Shown here: positions 8,582-16,855 of the stretch, piece by piece
Layout: the number at the start of each line of letters is the position of its first letter
Position numbering within the stretch: the stretch's first letter is position 1
Assembly (NCBI GenBank): GCA_945882615.1
Contig: CAMCWK010000019.1
Location: forward strand, 1 to 57,419
DNA length: 57,419 nucleotides
Direction of reading: 5' to 3'
DNA from: Rhizobium sp. Q54
GTDB lineage: Bacteria; Pseudomonadota; Alphaproteobacteria; Micropepsales; Micropepsaceae
Position numbers and translations under genes: made by a program
The notes under the pieces: generated by a model
What the model saw: the letters and a program-made list of their open reading frames with translations, nothing else
What the model was told of the DNA's origin: nothing
Database searches by the model: none

Positions 8582-8991
8582 TGGGTCACCACATGGCGCT
8601 GCATCGGGGCCAGGCGGGCCAGGAAACGGTTCTGAACCGCGAAGGGAACGCCGACCTTGTCCATGGCCGCCTGCAAGTCCTCGACCACGGCATTGAAGTC
8701 GGCGTTTGTCAGCCGCAGGCCCTTATGGGCTTCGGCCATGCCATGACCCTTGTATTCGCAAGGACCGCCCGCGATCTGGCAAAACTGGACTTTGAACTGG
8801 GCGCGCACCCGATCCATGTTCGATTCGTCGAAAATCTTGCTGATGCGCGGATCGGCGAGATAGTTGTCCACCGAGGCCTCCACGATGCGGTCGATGCCCG
8901 CCTGGCCGCCCAGGTCTGCGAACAGTGTGTCCTGGGCAACTGCCGGGGAGGCGGCGAGAATCAGGAGCGAAAGCGCGAGAATCTTTTTCAT
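8578..8991 (-). CDS. Exported group 1 truncated haemoglobin
   Basis: Truncated globin with an N-terminal signal peptide (MKKILALSLLILAASPAVAQ), unusual because most trHbs are cytoplasmic. The TrHb hallmarks DTLFADLGGQAGIDRIV and the proximal His89 in EAHKGLRLTNADF are present. The usual B10 tyrosine (FY before LADP) seems to be replaced (SVDNYLADP), so ligand chemistry may differ from trHbN. ATG 8991 overlaps the preceding TGA by one base; GTG 8994 is an alternative. Haem would have to be loaded in the periplasm. A role in NO, O2 or sulfur-species chemistry is conjecture. Confidence 0.87.
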   Translation of the reverse strand: MKKILALSLLILAASPAVAQDTLFADLGGQAGIDRIVEASVDNYLADPRISKIFDESNMDRVRAQFKVQFCQIAGGPCEYKGHGMAEAHKGLRLTNADFNAVVEDLQAAMDKVGVPFAVQNRFLARLAPMQRHVVTQ

Positions 8992-9881
8992 CACAATCCT
9001 GCCTGTAGCGAGAGATAAGCGCCGCGCTGATCGTCGCGGATCACGATATTGCCCAGATCAACATAGGCGATGGTCGCGGAAAGGTTCTTGTTGAAGAAAT
9101 AGGCTGCGAAGATGTCCCAGGCTGCCTGTTCCCTGGCGATGGAAAGATTGCTCGGCTTGGTGCGCAGTTCCGCCCCCACCGCAAAACGGCGGCTGAACAG
9201 ATAGGCGGCCGAACCTTCAAACTGCGCGCTATAGCCATCATGCTTGTCGCCGCCAAAGCCCAGGATGCCGAGATGGTTGGCGCGGGTGTGGCGCCAGGTG
9301 GCGTTGACCAGCAGGCTTTGCGCAAGGAACAGCTTGCTGGCCGAAAGATAATAGTCGGTACCCTGATCCGACTTGCCGCCCACCGCACCGATCACGGTGC
9401 CGCGGTCATTCTCCTTGTGCTGCAACCCGATCGAAAGCTGTGGCAGCCAGCCGTCCTGCTCATAGACGGCATCGCCGATCAGCTTCAGCTTGGCGCCGAA
9501 GATATTCTGATGAAACGTGAAGCCGCGCCCAAGCCCCAGCGCCGCGCCGACATCCTGGGTATCAAACTCCTGCCAGGCATAGGAAAGCTCCAGCCGGTCG
9601 AACAGGCCGACCGCGATGCCGGCACTTTGCAGCCGGTAATCGGGAAGCAGGACGGTTGTGTAATGGACATTGGCGCCTACCCCGTCGCGGGTGCCATAGC
9701 CGGTGATCAGCGCCCAGTTGGCCAGACCGCCGCCGCCTGCGCCTTCGACTTGGCTGACGCCACCGGTGGCCAGAAGCTTGCCGCCATCGAACAAGTCCAG
9801 GGGGTCGGCGAAAGCAGGGGCGGCCGAAGCGGCGCCCCAAAGGCCTGCCGCAAGGGCAAAGCGAAAAAAGGCCAGACGCAT
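8991..9881 (-). CDS. DUF3034 family outer-membrane-like protein
   Basis: Protein of 296 residues with a signal peptide (start MRLAFFRFALAAGLWGAA, end AFA). The mature start LFDGGKLLATGGVSQVEGAG and the GGLANWALITGYGTR motif mark family DUF3034. Alternating hydrophobic stretches and the aromatic ends suggest a beta-barrel. I chose ATG 9881 (GGGGA upstream) over GTG 9902. It is the first gene of a tightly overlapping operon with the truncated haemoglobin and the cupredoxin. No function is established for the family. Confidence 0.8.
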   Translation of the reverse strand: MRLAFFRFALAAGLWGAASAAPAFADPLDLFDGGKLLATGGVSQVEGAGGGGLANWALITGYGTRDGVGANVHYTTVLLPDYRLQSAGIAVGLFDRLELSYAWQEFDTQDVGAALGLGRGFTFHQNIFGAKLKLIGDAVYEQDGWLPQLSIGLQHKENDRGTVIGAVGGKSDQGTDYYLSASKLFLAQSLLVNATWRHTRANHLGILGFGGDKHDGYSAQFEGSAAYLFSRRFAVGAELRTKPSNLSIAREQAAWDIFAAYFFNKNLSATIAYVDLGNIVIRDDQRGAYLSLQAGL

Positions 9882-9883
9882 TA

Positions 9884-9929
9884 CAGGTCCCCGAAGAAGC
9901 ACGGACCTGCTCTAACCCCGCTGGGGTTA
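9884..9929 (-). promoter_or_regulatory. Two hairpins in the leader of the DUF3034 operon
   Basis: Immediately upstream of the DUF3034 start are CAGGTCC/GGACCTG (9884-9890 with 9903-9909) and TAACCCC/GGGGTTA (9913-9919 with 9923-9929). They would lie in the 5' leader or promoter of the operon. Function unknown; the second could also be an operator. Confidence 0.4.
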
Positions 9930-10023
9930 AAGCGGCTTAAACCCTGGTTCCCGGTGAAAATGGCAGGAAAAGCAGGGGTGGACAGGGGGTGGGGCTTGGC
10001 CTATATCCCCCCACCTTCCGTGA

Positions 10024-10100
<77 letters not shown>

Positions 10101-10109
10101 TTCGCAAAA

Positions 10110-10135
10110 GGCCCGGCCCAAAGCCGGGCCTTTTT
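10110..10135 (+). terminator. Intrinsic terminator of tRNA-fMet
   Basis: Stem GGCCCGGC (10110-10117) with GCCGGGCC (10123-10130), then TTTTT. Confidence 0.92.
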
Positions 10136-10433
10136 CGCGAATGCCCTAGCGACAGCGTAGGGCGAAACCTGGAATAGAGGCCCAAAATCGTCGGACCGGG
10201 CTTTTTTGATGCCCAGCCGGCAGGCGATCCGAGGACAAACCTCGTCTCGTCTCGCATTGCACCGCACCAAATCCGCCGAAACCGCGATTTGCGGCCACGC
10301 TGCCCCTTTTATGTGCAGCGTTAATCGGACCACCCGATCTTGATTGCCGGGGGGGTGGGCCGCCGCTATAACCCCGGCCCTCAGGGCGGGTTTTGCTGAG
10401 TCTTTTTCGCTCTGTGTGTCGAAGGGAGTGTGC
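10136..10433 (+). other. Gene-free stretch between tRNA-fMet and dksA
   Basis: About 300 bp with no supportable gene. It must hold the dksA promoter and leader. I see a GC-rich segment with a weak GCCC...GGGC fold followed by TTTTTT near 10205, and GAAGGGAG as the dksA ribosome binding site near 10421. No clear -35/-10 or operator. Confidence 0.5.
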
Positions 10434-10850
10434 ATGGGAACCCAGGTCCCCGCCGACTACCGGCCGTCGGATAACGAGCCCTTTATGAATGAGCGCCAGC
10501 GGGAATATTTCCGCCGCAAGCTCAATCTCTGGAAAGACGAGATTCTCAAGGAAAGCCGCGAGACCATCCAGAATCTGCAGGCCGAGACCGTGCCGCACGC
10601 CGATCTCGCCGACCGCGCCTCCACCGAAGCGGAACGCCAGCTGGAACTGCGCACCCGCGATCGCCAACGCAAGCTGATCGCCAAGATCGACGAAGCGTTG
10701 CGCCGGATTGAAGACGGCTCCTATGGATTTTGCGAAGAGACCGGCGAACCCATCTCGCTCAAGCGTCTCGACGCGCGCCCCATCGCAACTTTGTCGATTG
10801 AGGCCCAAGAACGTCATGAAAGGCGCGAGAAGGTTTATCGCGACGATTAG
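10434..10850 (+). CDS. dksA: RNA polymerase-binding factor DksA (single-cysteine type)
   Basis: Transcription factor of 138 residues that enters the RNA polymerase secondary channel with ppGpp. The coiled coil (about 20-95) and its tip region with ADLADRAS are intact. The C-terminal zinc-finger region reads YGFCEETGEP then TLSIEAQERHE, so only one of the four classical cysteines remains, as in some alphaproteobacterial DksA proteins. I chose ATG 10434 behind GAAGGGAG; an upstream in-frame extension is not convincing. It sits beside the flgFGAH operon. Confidence 0.93.
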   Translation: MGTQVPADYRPSDNEPFMNERQREYFRRKLNLWKDEILKESRETIQNLQAETVPHADLADRASTEAERQLELRTRDRQRKLIAKIDEALRRIEDGSYGFCEETGEPISLKRLDARPIATLSIEAQERHERREKVYRDD

Positions 10851-10876
10851 ACGAAGCAATCATTTGAAAATGAAAA

Positions 10877-10904
10877 GGCCCGGATCGAATGATCCGGGCC
10901 TTTT
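10877..10904. terminator. Bidirectional terminator between dksA and flgH
   Basis: Stem GGCCCGGATC (10877-10886) with GATCCGGGCC (10891-10900), flanked by AAAA on the left and TTTT on the right, so it can stop dksA and the converging flgH transcript. Confidence 0.92.
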
Positions 10905-10930
10905 GCTTTTCCCCACCGTTTGTCCGGTGA

Positions 10931-11653
10931 TTACCAGGGCATGATGATGTCGAACAGCTGCGAGCCATAGCGCGGCTGCTGCACATCGCTGACCAGCCCG
11001 CGGCCGCCATACGAGATGCGGGCTTCGGCGATCTGGGTCAGGTTGACAGTATTGTCCTGGGTAATGTCTTCGCGGCGCACGATGCCCGAGACGCGCATGT
11101 CGCGCAGCTCGTTGTTGACGCGCACCTGCTGGTGACCGTCGATCACCAGATTGCCATTGGGCAGCACCTGGGCGACCAGCGCCGCCAGGGTCAGGTTGAT
11201 GGACTCCGAACGCGCCACGGCGCCGGTGCCGGAATTCGACATGTCCGAGCCCATCTTGACCAGGCTGGAAGGATTCATCGAGCTGGGCAGCACGCTTTCC
11301 AGGCCGAACAGATTGTCCAGGCTGGCATTGTCGCTGTTGGAACGGCTGCGTGAGGTGGTGTTGGACAGCTTCGCGGCATCGGCGGTCGAGACATTGACCG
11401 TGATCACGTCACCGATGCTGCGCGCGCGCGGGTCGTTGAAGAAGCTCTTGGCGCCCGTCTGCCACAGCGAATTGTTGACATGGCGGATAGGAGCAGGGCG
11501 CGGAATCTCAGCCACGATCTGGCTGCCGGCGGGATTGCCCACCGCGGCGAGCTTGGGCGCCTGGCCGATTTCCGAGATCCGGTTGGCGGCAGAACAGGCC
11601 GCCAACGGCGCGACCAGGAGGAGAGTGGTGATTTTCACAAACATGGAGCGCAT
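10931..11653 (-). CDS. flgH: Flagellar L-ring protein FlgH
   Basis: Outer-membrane lipoprotein of the L ring, 240 residues. The lipobox APLAAC lies near residue 20. Family motifs: SLW near 62, then DPRARSIGDVITVNV, and LPNGNLVIDGHQQVRVNNE followed by VSGIVRREDI. Last gene of flgF-flgG-flgA-flgH. ATG 11644 is an equally plausible start. Confidence 0.96.
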   Translation of the reverse strand: MRSMFVKITTLLLVAPLAACSAANRISEIGQAPKLAAVGNPAGSQIVAEIPRPAPIRHVNNSLWQTGAKSFFNDPRARSIGDVITVNVSTADAAKLSNTTSRSRSNSDNASLDNLFGLESVLPSSMNPSSLVKMGSDMSNSGTGAVARSESINLTLAALVAQVLPNGNLVIDGHQQVRVNNELRDMRVSGIVRREDITQDNTVNLTQIAEARISYGGRGLVSDVQQPRYGSQLFDIIMPW

Positions 11654-11665
11654 GGCTTTCTGGTC

Positions 11666-12178
11666 CTATCGACGGGCAAGTTTGGCGGGGGCGGAGATCG
11701 GGCCACCATTGGCGCGCACCACGCCGGGGGCGGTGACGGTGGCGGCGATCATGCGGAAGGAAGCGGGATTCTGAATGGTGACGGTGTCGCCGATGCCGCC
11801 TTCGCTCATCGCCCGGCCCATCGCCACCAGTTCCACGCCCGGCGCGCTGAACTGCATGGTCACGGTCTGGCCTTTGGTGATGACGATGGGGCGGCGAACA
11901 TCGTCACCCCGGAAGGTCTGGCCGGCGGACAGGACGCGGCGCGCCTGCATGCCCGCAACCTCTTCGATCTTGGTGGGAACGCCCGACATCAGGCTGTTGC
12001 CATCGACGGTTGCGTAAGTGAGATCGGTTTCGCCGATCACTTCGCCGCGGGGAATATCGCGGGCCGGAACCACAACGCGCACGGTGGCGGCCTGAGCAGC
12101 CATCGGCACCAGAAGCAGGAAAGCGGCGAGGAGCGTCGGCGAAAGCCGGAACGACCAGAAATAAGTTGCGGTTTTCAT
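11666..12178 (-). CDS. flgA: Flagellar P-ring assembly chaperone FlgA
   Basis: Periplasmic chaperone for the P-ring protein FlgI, 170 residues. A signal peptide ends AAQA, followed by a SAF-like start VVVPARDIPRGEVIGETDL, then RRVLSAGQTFRGDDVRRP and the VTIQNPASFRMIAATV C-terminus. It is 3 bp downstream of flgG and 12 bp upstream of flgH. Shorter than enterobacterial FlgA, as is common in Alphaproteobacteria. Confidence 0.93.
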   Translation of the reverse strand: MKTATYFWSFRLSPTLLAAFLLLVPMAAQAATVRVVVPARDIPRGEVIGETDLTYATVDGNSLMSGVPTKIEEVAGMQARRVLSAGQTFRGDDVRRPIVITKGQTVTMQFSAPGVELVAMGRAMSEGGIGDTVTIQNPASFRMIAATVTAPGVVRANGGPISAPAKLARR

Positions 12179-12181
12179 GAC

Positions 12182-12970
12182 TTAAGACCCCAAGCGAGCG
12201 GTGTTCTGCAGCATCTGATCGGCGGCAGAGACAACCTTGGAATTCATTTCATAGGCGCGCTGGGCGGTGATCAGCGCGGTGATCTCGTCGACCGAGTTCA
12301 CGTTCGAGGTTTCCAGAAAGCCCTGCTGCAGGGTGCCGTAGCCGGTGGAGCCCGGCACGCCCGCCTGGGGCGAACCCGATGCGGCCGTTTCCAGATAGAG
12401 ATTGCCGCCAACCGCGTTCAGGCCCGCTTCATTGGGGAAGCGGGTCAGTTCCAGCTGGCCGACCGTGGTGGCTTCGGCCTGGCCGGCAACGGTGGCATTG
12501 ACCTGGCCCTGGGCATTGATCTGCACCGAAAGCGTATTCTGCGGAATGGCGATGCCCGGCTGCACCACCAACCCGTCCTGGGTGACCAGCTGGCCTTGGG
12601 GCGAAAGTCCGAAGTTGCCGGCGCGGGTATAGGCGTCGGTGCCGTCGGCCTGCTGGATGCGAAAATAGCCCGCGCCCTGGATGGCGACGTCATAGGGATT
12701 GGAGGTGCTTTTCAGGTCGCCCTGGGTGGTGACGCGATAGATCGCGCTCATGCGCACGCCGGCGCCGATCTGCACGCCCGACGGGGCATAGGTGCCGGTG
12801 TCCGAGGTCTGGGCGCCCGGCGTCTGGATGTTCTGATAGAGCAGGTCCTGGAACTCGGCCCGCTGCTGCTTGAAGCCGGTGGTGTTCATGTTCGCCAGAT
12901 TGTTGGCGATGACTTCGACATTGGTCTGCTGGGCGAGCATGCCGGTCGAGGCGATGGAAAGAGCGCGCAT
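12182..12970 (-). CDS. flgG: Flagellar distal rod protein FlgG
   Basis: Distal rod subunit, 262 residues. N-terminal MRALSIASTGMLAQQTNVEV with the ANNLANMNTTGFKQQRAEFQDLLYQ signature and C-terminal LETSNVNSVDEITALITAQRAYE, the paired coiled-coil ends of rod proteins. It follows flgF by 13 bp. Confidence 0.97.
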   Translation of the reverse strand: MRALSIASTGMLAQQTNVEVIANNLANMNTTGFKQQRAEFQDLLYQNIQTPGAQTSDTGTYAPSGVQIGAGVRMSAIYRVTTQGDLKSTSNPYDVAIQGAGYFRIQQADGTDAYTRAGNFGLSPQGQLVTQDGLVVQPGIAIPQNTLSVQINAQGQVNATVAGQAEATTVGQLELTRFPNEAGLNAVGGNLYLETAASGSPQAGVPGSTGYGTLQQGFLETSNVNSVDEITALITAQRAYEMNSKVVSAADQMLQNTARLGS

Positions 12971-12983
12971 ATCTTAGGTCTCC

Positions 12984-13724
12984 TTAACTGGGCATACGGC
13001 CAAGCTTTTCGATAGCCTGGCGTTTGAGATCTTCGTGGGACTTGGAAAGGGTGGCGGTCGCTTCATAGGAGCGCATAACTTCGATCATGCGGCTGATCTC
13101 GATCACCGGCTGGACATTGGAGCTTTCCAGCATGCCCTGGCGCAGCGAGGTGGCGGTCGGCACGATGGCGGCCTGGTCGGTGGAATAAAGATTGCCGCCT
13201 TCCTTCGTCATCCCGGTTGCGGCATCGGCGAAGTCGACGATGCGGATCTTGGCGAGCTGGCCGGTCTTGCCGCTCAGGGTGCCGTCAGGGGCGATCACGA
13301 TGTCGCCGTCATCGGGGGTGATGGTGATGGCGCCGCCATCGCCCTGCAGGGCATGGCCGTCGGTGGTGACGATCTGGCCGTTGGCGTCCAGGCCGAAATG
13401 GCCGTCGCGGGTATAGCGGATACCGGCGGGCGTCTGCACGGCGAAGTAGCCCTTGCCGGAGATCGCTATGTCATACATGGCGCCGGTGCGCTGGATATTG
13501 CCCTGGCTGACGTCGCGCACGATACCGGCATCTTTCACAAAGCTGACGGTCTGGGTGCCGGTCTGGTCTTCCGCCGGACGCATGCTGGTGATGTATTCTT
13601 CGAATTTGGCGGCTTCGCGCTTGAATCCCGGCGTCGAGGCGTTGGCGAGATTGTTCGCGATCACGTCCATCGCCCGGTAGGCGGCGAGCTGCTGGGAAAG
13701 ACTAACGAGAAGTGAATTATCCAT
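12984..13724 (-). CDS. flgF: Flagellar proximal rod protein FlgF
   Basis: Rod protein of 246 residues. I place the start at ATG 13724 (MDNSLLVSLSQQLAAYRAMD); a 45-residue upstream extension lacks homology and covers the promoter region. It has the ANNLANASTPGFKRE rod motif and the C-terminal ESSNVQPVIEISRMIEVMRSYE. First gene of the flgFGAH operon, divergent from fliL, with an ftr-like motif about 100 bp upstream. Confidence 0.95.
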   Translation of the reverse strand: MDNSLLVSLSQQLAAYRAMDVIANNLANASTPGFKREAAKFEEYITSMRPAEDQTGTQTVSFVKDAGIVRDVSQGNIQRTGAMYDIAISGKGYFAVQTPAGIRYTRDGHFGLDANGQIVTTDGHALQGDGGAITITPDDGDIVIAPDGTLSGKTGQLAKIRIVDFADAATGMTKEGGNLYSTDQAAIVPTATSLRQGMLESSNVQPVIEISRMIEVMRSYEATATLSKSHEDLKRQAIEKLGRMPS

Positions 13725-13825
13725 GGCCTTCGGATCCTTTCTGGTCCGACGCAACCAACAGTGCAGCCGCCATGCCAGCGCGAAATGCCCGTTTTTATTG
13801 GGTTTCCTGAGCACCGGGCGGGGAA

Positions 13826-13844
13826 GGCGGAAAATCTTGCCGGG
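13826..13844. promoter_or_regulatory. Candidate ftr-like (FlbD-type) site between flgF and fliL
   Basis: On the minus strand this reads CCCGGCAAGATTTTCCGCC. Very similar motifs lie upstream of both flagellins and flgI. In Caulobacter, FlbD binds ftr sites about 100 bp from sigma-54 promoters; that role is inferred here. I found no convincing sigma-54 promoter in this gap. Confidence 0.45.
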
Positions 13845-13933
13845 CGTTTGGCTCCCCACTCGGCAATTTGAACCACTCCTTAACCACGTTTGCTTACCTT
13901 GGCCCGCAGACGAAAAGTGCTGGGAAGAATTCC

Positions 13934-14488
13934 ATGGCGAGCAAAGACAAAGAAGCCGATGCCGAAGGCGCGGGCGAGAATACCGAAGCTGTGGGCGACG
14001 CTGCCCCGAAGAAAGGTTTTGGTAAGATTCTGGGGCTCCTCAAGAGCAAGAAGATGCTGATGTTCGGCGTCCCGGCGCTTGTGGTGCTGCTGGGCGGCGG
14101 CGGCGCGGGCGCCTACTTCTTTATGTCGGGCGGTGACGAGACGGCCGCCGAGCATGTGGAAGAAGTACCGCTGACCCCGCCCAAGGTCGCCTTCAGCGAC
14201 ATGCAGGACATCCTGGTCAATATCCAGAGCAGCGACGGCACCCCCGCCTATCTCAAGCTCGGCGTTTCGCTGGAGCTGGACGATGAAGAACAGAAAATCG
14301 CGCTGGAGCCGCTGATGCCGCGCATCACCGACCAGTTCCAGGCCTATTTGCGCGAATTGCGCCTTGATGACCTCAAGGGATCGGCCGGCGTGCTGCGCCT
14401 GAAGGAAGAGCTGCTGCGCCGCGTCAATGTGGCCGCCGCGCCCTACAAGGTGCGCGATGTGCTGCTCAAGGAAATGATCGTCCAGTAA
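13934..14488 (+). CDS. fliL: Flagellar basal-body protein FliL
   Basis: Inner-membrane protein that supports stator function, 184 residues. A charged N-terminus of about 40 residues precedes one membrane helix (MLMFGVPALVVLLGGGGAGAY, about residues 44-65) and a periplasmic domain with YLKLGVSLEL and a terminal LLKEMIVQ. ATG 13934 follows GGGAAG; an upstream 22-residue extension is unlikely. It opens the fliL-fliM operon. Confidence 0.94.
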   Translation: MASKDKEADAEGAGENTEAVGDAAPKKGFGKILGLLKSKKMLMFGVPALVVLLGGGGAGAYFFMSGGDETAAEHVEEVPLTPPKVAFSDMQDILVNIQSSDGTPAYLKLGVSLELDDEEQKIALEPLMPRITDQFQAYLRELRLDDLKGSAGVLRLKEELLRRVNVAAAPYKVRDVLLKEMIVQ

Positions 14489-14522
14489 GCGCGTCAATTT
14501 ATAGAAGTGAAGGTCACGTACC

Positions 14523-15593
14523 ATGGCTGACGAAACCCCTGCCCCCGCCGCCGAAGATGCCGTTCCCGGCGCGGCGGCCACCTTTGAAGCCGGTGGCGTC
14601 CCCGACAGCGGCGCCGCCGCCGAACGGGTGCTGAACCAGGAAGAAATCGACTCGCTGCTGGGTTTTGACGTCGGTGCCGACCAGGCCCAGGACAAGTCGG
14701 GCGTCAGAGCCATCATCAACTCGGCGCTGGTCTCCTACGAACGCCTGCCGATGCTGGAAATCGTCTTCGACCGCCTGGTGCGGCTGATGACCACCAGCTT
14801 GCGCAATTTCACGTCCGACAATGTCGAAGTCAGCCTGGATTCCATCACCTCCATCCGCTTCGGCGACTATCTCAACTCCATCCCCCTGCCCGCGATCCTG
14901 GCGGTGTTTCATGCCGAGGAACTGGACAATTACGGCCTGTTCACCGTCGATTCCAACCTGATCTATTCGATCGTCGACGTGCTGCTGGGCGGCCGCCGCG
15001 GCTCCAGCGCCATGCGCATCGAGGGCCGTCCCTACACCACCATCGAGCGCACCCTGGTCCAGCGCATGATCGAAGTGATCATGCAGGACATGTGCGCCGC
15101 GTTTGAACCCCTGGCGCCGGTCAATTTCAGCCTGGACCGCCTGGAAACCAATCCGCGTTTTGCCGCCATCGCGCGGCCCGCCAATGCCGCCATCCTGGTC
15201 AAGCTGCGCATCGACATGGAAGACCGCGGCGGCCGCACCGAATTGCTGCTGCCCTATGCCACGCTGGAGCCGATCCGCAAGCTTCTGCTGCAGCAGTTCA
15301 TGGGCGAAAAATTCGGCCGCGATTCGATCTGGGAAAGCCATCTGGCGACCGAGCTGTGGTCGACCAAGGTCGATATCGAAGCCATCCTGGACGAACAGAC
15401 CATGCCGCTGAACCAGGTGATGAACCTGGAAGTCGGCCAGACCATGATGCTGGGCGCCAACCCCGACTCCAAGATCCAGCTGCGCTGCCGCGGCGTGCCG
15501 CTGCTCACCGGCCGGATGGGCCGGGTCGGCGCATCCGTCGCGGTGCGGGTGGACGAAGCCATCGAACGCACCGACGCCTCGCGCGCCCTTTAG
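14523..15593 (+). CDS. fliM: Flagellar motor switch protein FliM
   Basis: C-ring switch protein, 356 residues. The LNQEEIDSLLGF motif near residue 37 is the segment that marks FliM. The central CheC-like domain carries LPMLEIVFDRLVRLMTTSLRN and the C-terminal SpoA-type surface-presentation domain ends the protein. The gene lies 34 bp after fliL. Confidence 0.97.
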   Translation: MADETPAPAAEDAVPGAAATFEAGGVPDSGAAAERVLNQEEIDSLLGFDVGADQAQDKSGVRAIINSALVSYERLPMLEIVFDRLVRLMTTSLRNFTSDNVEVSLDSITSIRFGDYLNSIPLPAILAVFHAEELDNYGLFTVDSNLIYSIVDVLLGGRRGSSAMRIEGRPYTTIERTLVQRMIEVIMQDMCAAFEPLAPVNFSLDRLETNPRFAAIARPANAAILVKLRIDMEDRGGRTELLLPYATLEPIRKLLLQQFMGEKFGRDSIWESHLATELWSTKVDIEAILDEQTMPLNQVMNLEVGQTMMLGANPDSKIQLRCRGVPLLTGRMGRVGASVAVRVDEAIERTDASRAL

Positions 15594-15622
15594 TTTCAAC
15601 GCTATTTGAAAGAGACACCGCC

Positions 15623-16039
15623 GTGAATATTCCCATGGACCTGACTTTCTATCTCGAACTGGTGCTGCAGGTGCTGCTGGCCTTCACGCTTTGCTATTGC
15701 GTGGTGCTGGAACGCCGCCTGGCCGCCGTGCGCAGGGGCCAGGAAGGCCTGTCGCGCACCATCGGCGAACTCAACATGGCGATTGCCGGCGCGGGCGCGA
15801 GCTTGCGCGCGCTGAAATCGGCGGCGGGCGAAGCGGCCCAGACCCTGGACGAGCGCCTGAAGCGCGCCCGCCTGCATATCGACGAACTTTCGCTGCTCAC
15901 CGCCTCGGGCGAACGCATCGCCCAGCGCATGGAAGCCTCCGCCGCCGCGCCGCGCGTGGCGCGCGAGATTCCCGACATGCCGCTGCCCTCCACCTCGATC
16001 CTCAGCCGTCTGAACCGTTCTGAAAGTGCCGTGCAATGA
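15623..16039 (+). CDS. DUF6468 domain protein of the fliM operon
   Basis: Small protein of 138 residues with one N-terminal membrane helix (YLELVLQVLLAFTLCYCVVL) followed by an alanine-rich coiled coil. Genes of this type sit beside fliM in many Alphaproteobacteria (DUF6468). I use GTG 15623, with ATG 15635 as alternative. The stop overlaps the next start as ATGA. Exact role unknown; a motor or stator accessory is likely from position. Confidence 0.75.
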   Translation: MNIPMDLTFYLELVLQVLLAFTLCYCVVLERRLAAVRRGQEGLSRTIGELNMAIAGAGASLRALKSAAGEAAQTLDERLKRARLHIDELSLLTASGERIAQRMEASAAAPRVAREIPDMPLPSTSILSRLNRSESAVQ

Positions 16040-16794
16040 CATCTTCCCTGTTGAAGAAGGGTCCCCGTTACGTCCGCCTGCTGCCGTCCGTGGTCGTGGT
16101 CGGCGCGATGTTGCTGGTGCTGAAGACCAGCGGGTTGGTGCATGATGCTTATGCACAAGCCGGTCAGGCGACCGCGTCGCTGACCCAGGATCCGGTCCCT
16201 TCCAATCCCGACTATGCCGGTGGTGCCGACGACGAGATGGCCTCGGCCAGCGAAGTCAATGTGGTCAACGCGCTGGGCAAACGCCGCAAGGAGCTGGACG
16301 CGCGCGGTTCGGCGCTCACCACCCAGGCTGCCATGATCCAGGCGGCGGAAAAGCGCGTGGACGCCAAGATCGCCCAGCTGCAGCAGCTTCAGTCCAAGAT
16401 CACCGCTCTGTTGCAGCAGCGCGACGACGCCCAGAAGGCGCAGGTTGCGGCGCTGGTGAAGACCTATGCCGCCATGAAGGCCAAGGATGCGGCGCGCATC
16501 TTCAACACCCTGCCCGATGACGTGCTGATGCCGGTGGCGCAGGACATGAAATCCGACGTGCTCGCCCCGGTGATGGCCGCGATGAATCCGGAGGCCGCGC
16601 AGAAGCTGACGGTGAAACTGGCCAATCGCCTGACCCTGCCGCAGACCACCGATGTGCCTGCCCCGGCGCCTGCGCCCGTGCCGCAGGAGGCTGCTGCCGC
16701 CACGCCCGCCCCGGCACCCGCCGCCCAGGCCGCTGCCGCGCCCCGGCCGGCAACCCCGGCACAACCGGAAACTGCTGAAAAACCAAAGACTTAG
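16036..16794 (+). CDS. MotE-like flagellar motility protein
   Basis: Protein of 252 residues with one N-terminal membrane helix, a periplasmic coiled coil (about 75-135) and an MgtE-N/FliG-like segment with MKAKDAARIFNTLPDDVLMPVAQDMK. The C-terminal 55 residues are low-complexity Pro/Ala. This is the layout of MotE, the periplasmic partner of MotC in rhizobia. ATGA overlap with the DUF6468 gene supports a motor role. Confidence 0.7.
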   Translation: MTSSLLKKGPRYVRLLPSVVVVGAMLLVLKTSGLVHDAYAQAGQATASLTQDPVPSNPDYAGGADDEMASASEVNVVNALGKRRKELDARGSALTTQAAMIQAAEKRVDAKIAQLQQLQSKITALLQQRDDAQKAQVAALVKTYAAMKAKDAARIFNTLPDDVLMPVAQDMKSDVLAPVMAAMNPEAAQKLTVKLANRLTLPQTTDVPAPAPAPVPQEAAAATPAPAPAAQAAAAPRPATPAQPETAEKPKT

Positions 16795-16799
16795 TATAT

Positions 16800-16814
16800 T
16801 TAACCAGAGGTTAA
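16800..16814. promoter_or_regulatory. CtrA box (TTAA-N7-TTAA), perfect
   Basis: TTAA at 16800-16803, a 7-bp spacer and TTAA at 16811-16814, 42 bp upstream of the large TPR gene. It matches the full CtrA consensus. Binding is inferred. Confidence 0.65.
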
Positions 16815-16855
16815 CGCAGCCCCGCGATTATAGAGTGAGAAGGGGAATTTTTCCG

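Noticed and set aside
13750..13770. Possible sigma-54 promoter for flgF (CTGCAC...TTGC on the minus strand).
   Set aside because: The invariant GG of the -24 element is missing and the spacing is off by one.
13849..13872. Possible sigma-54 promoter for fliL (TTGGC...CGGCA).
   Set aside because: GG and GC are eleven bases apart instead of ten.
16652..16855. Long upstream extension of the large TPR protein.
   Set aside because: It lies in another frame of the MotE-like gene and is Arg/Pro-rich, as shadow frames in GC-rich DNA are. A signal peptide starts at 16856-16865.
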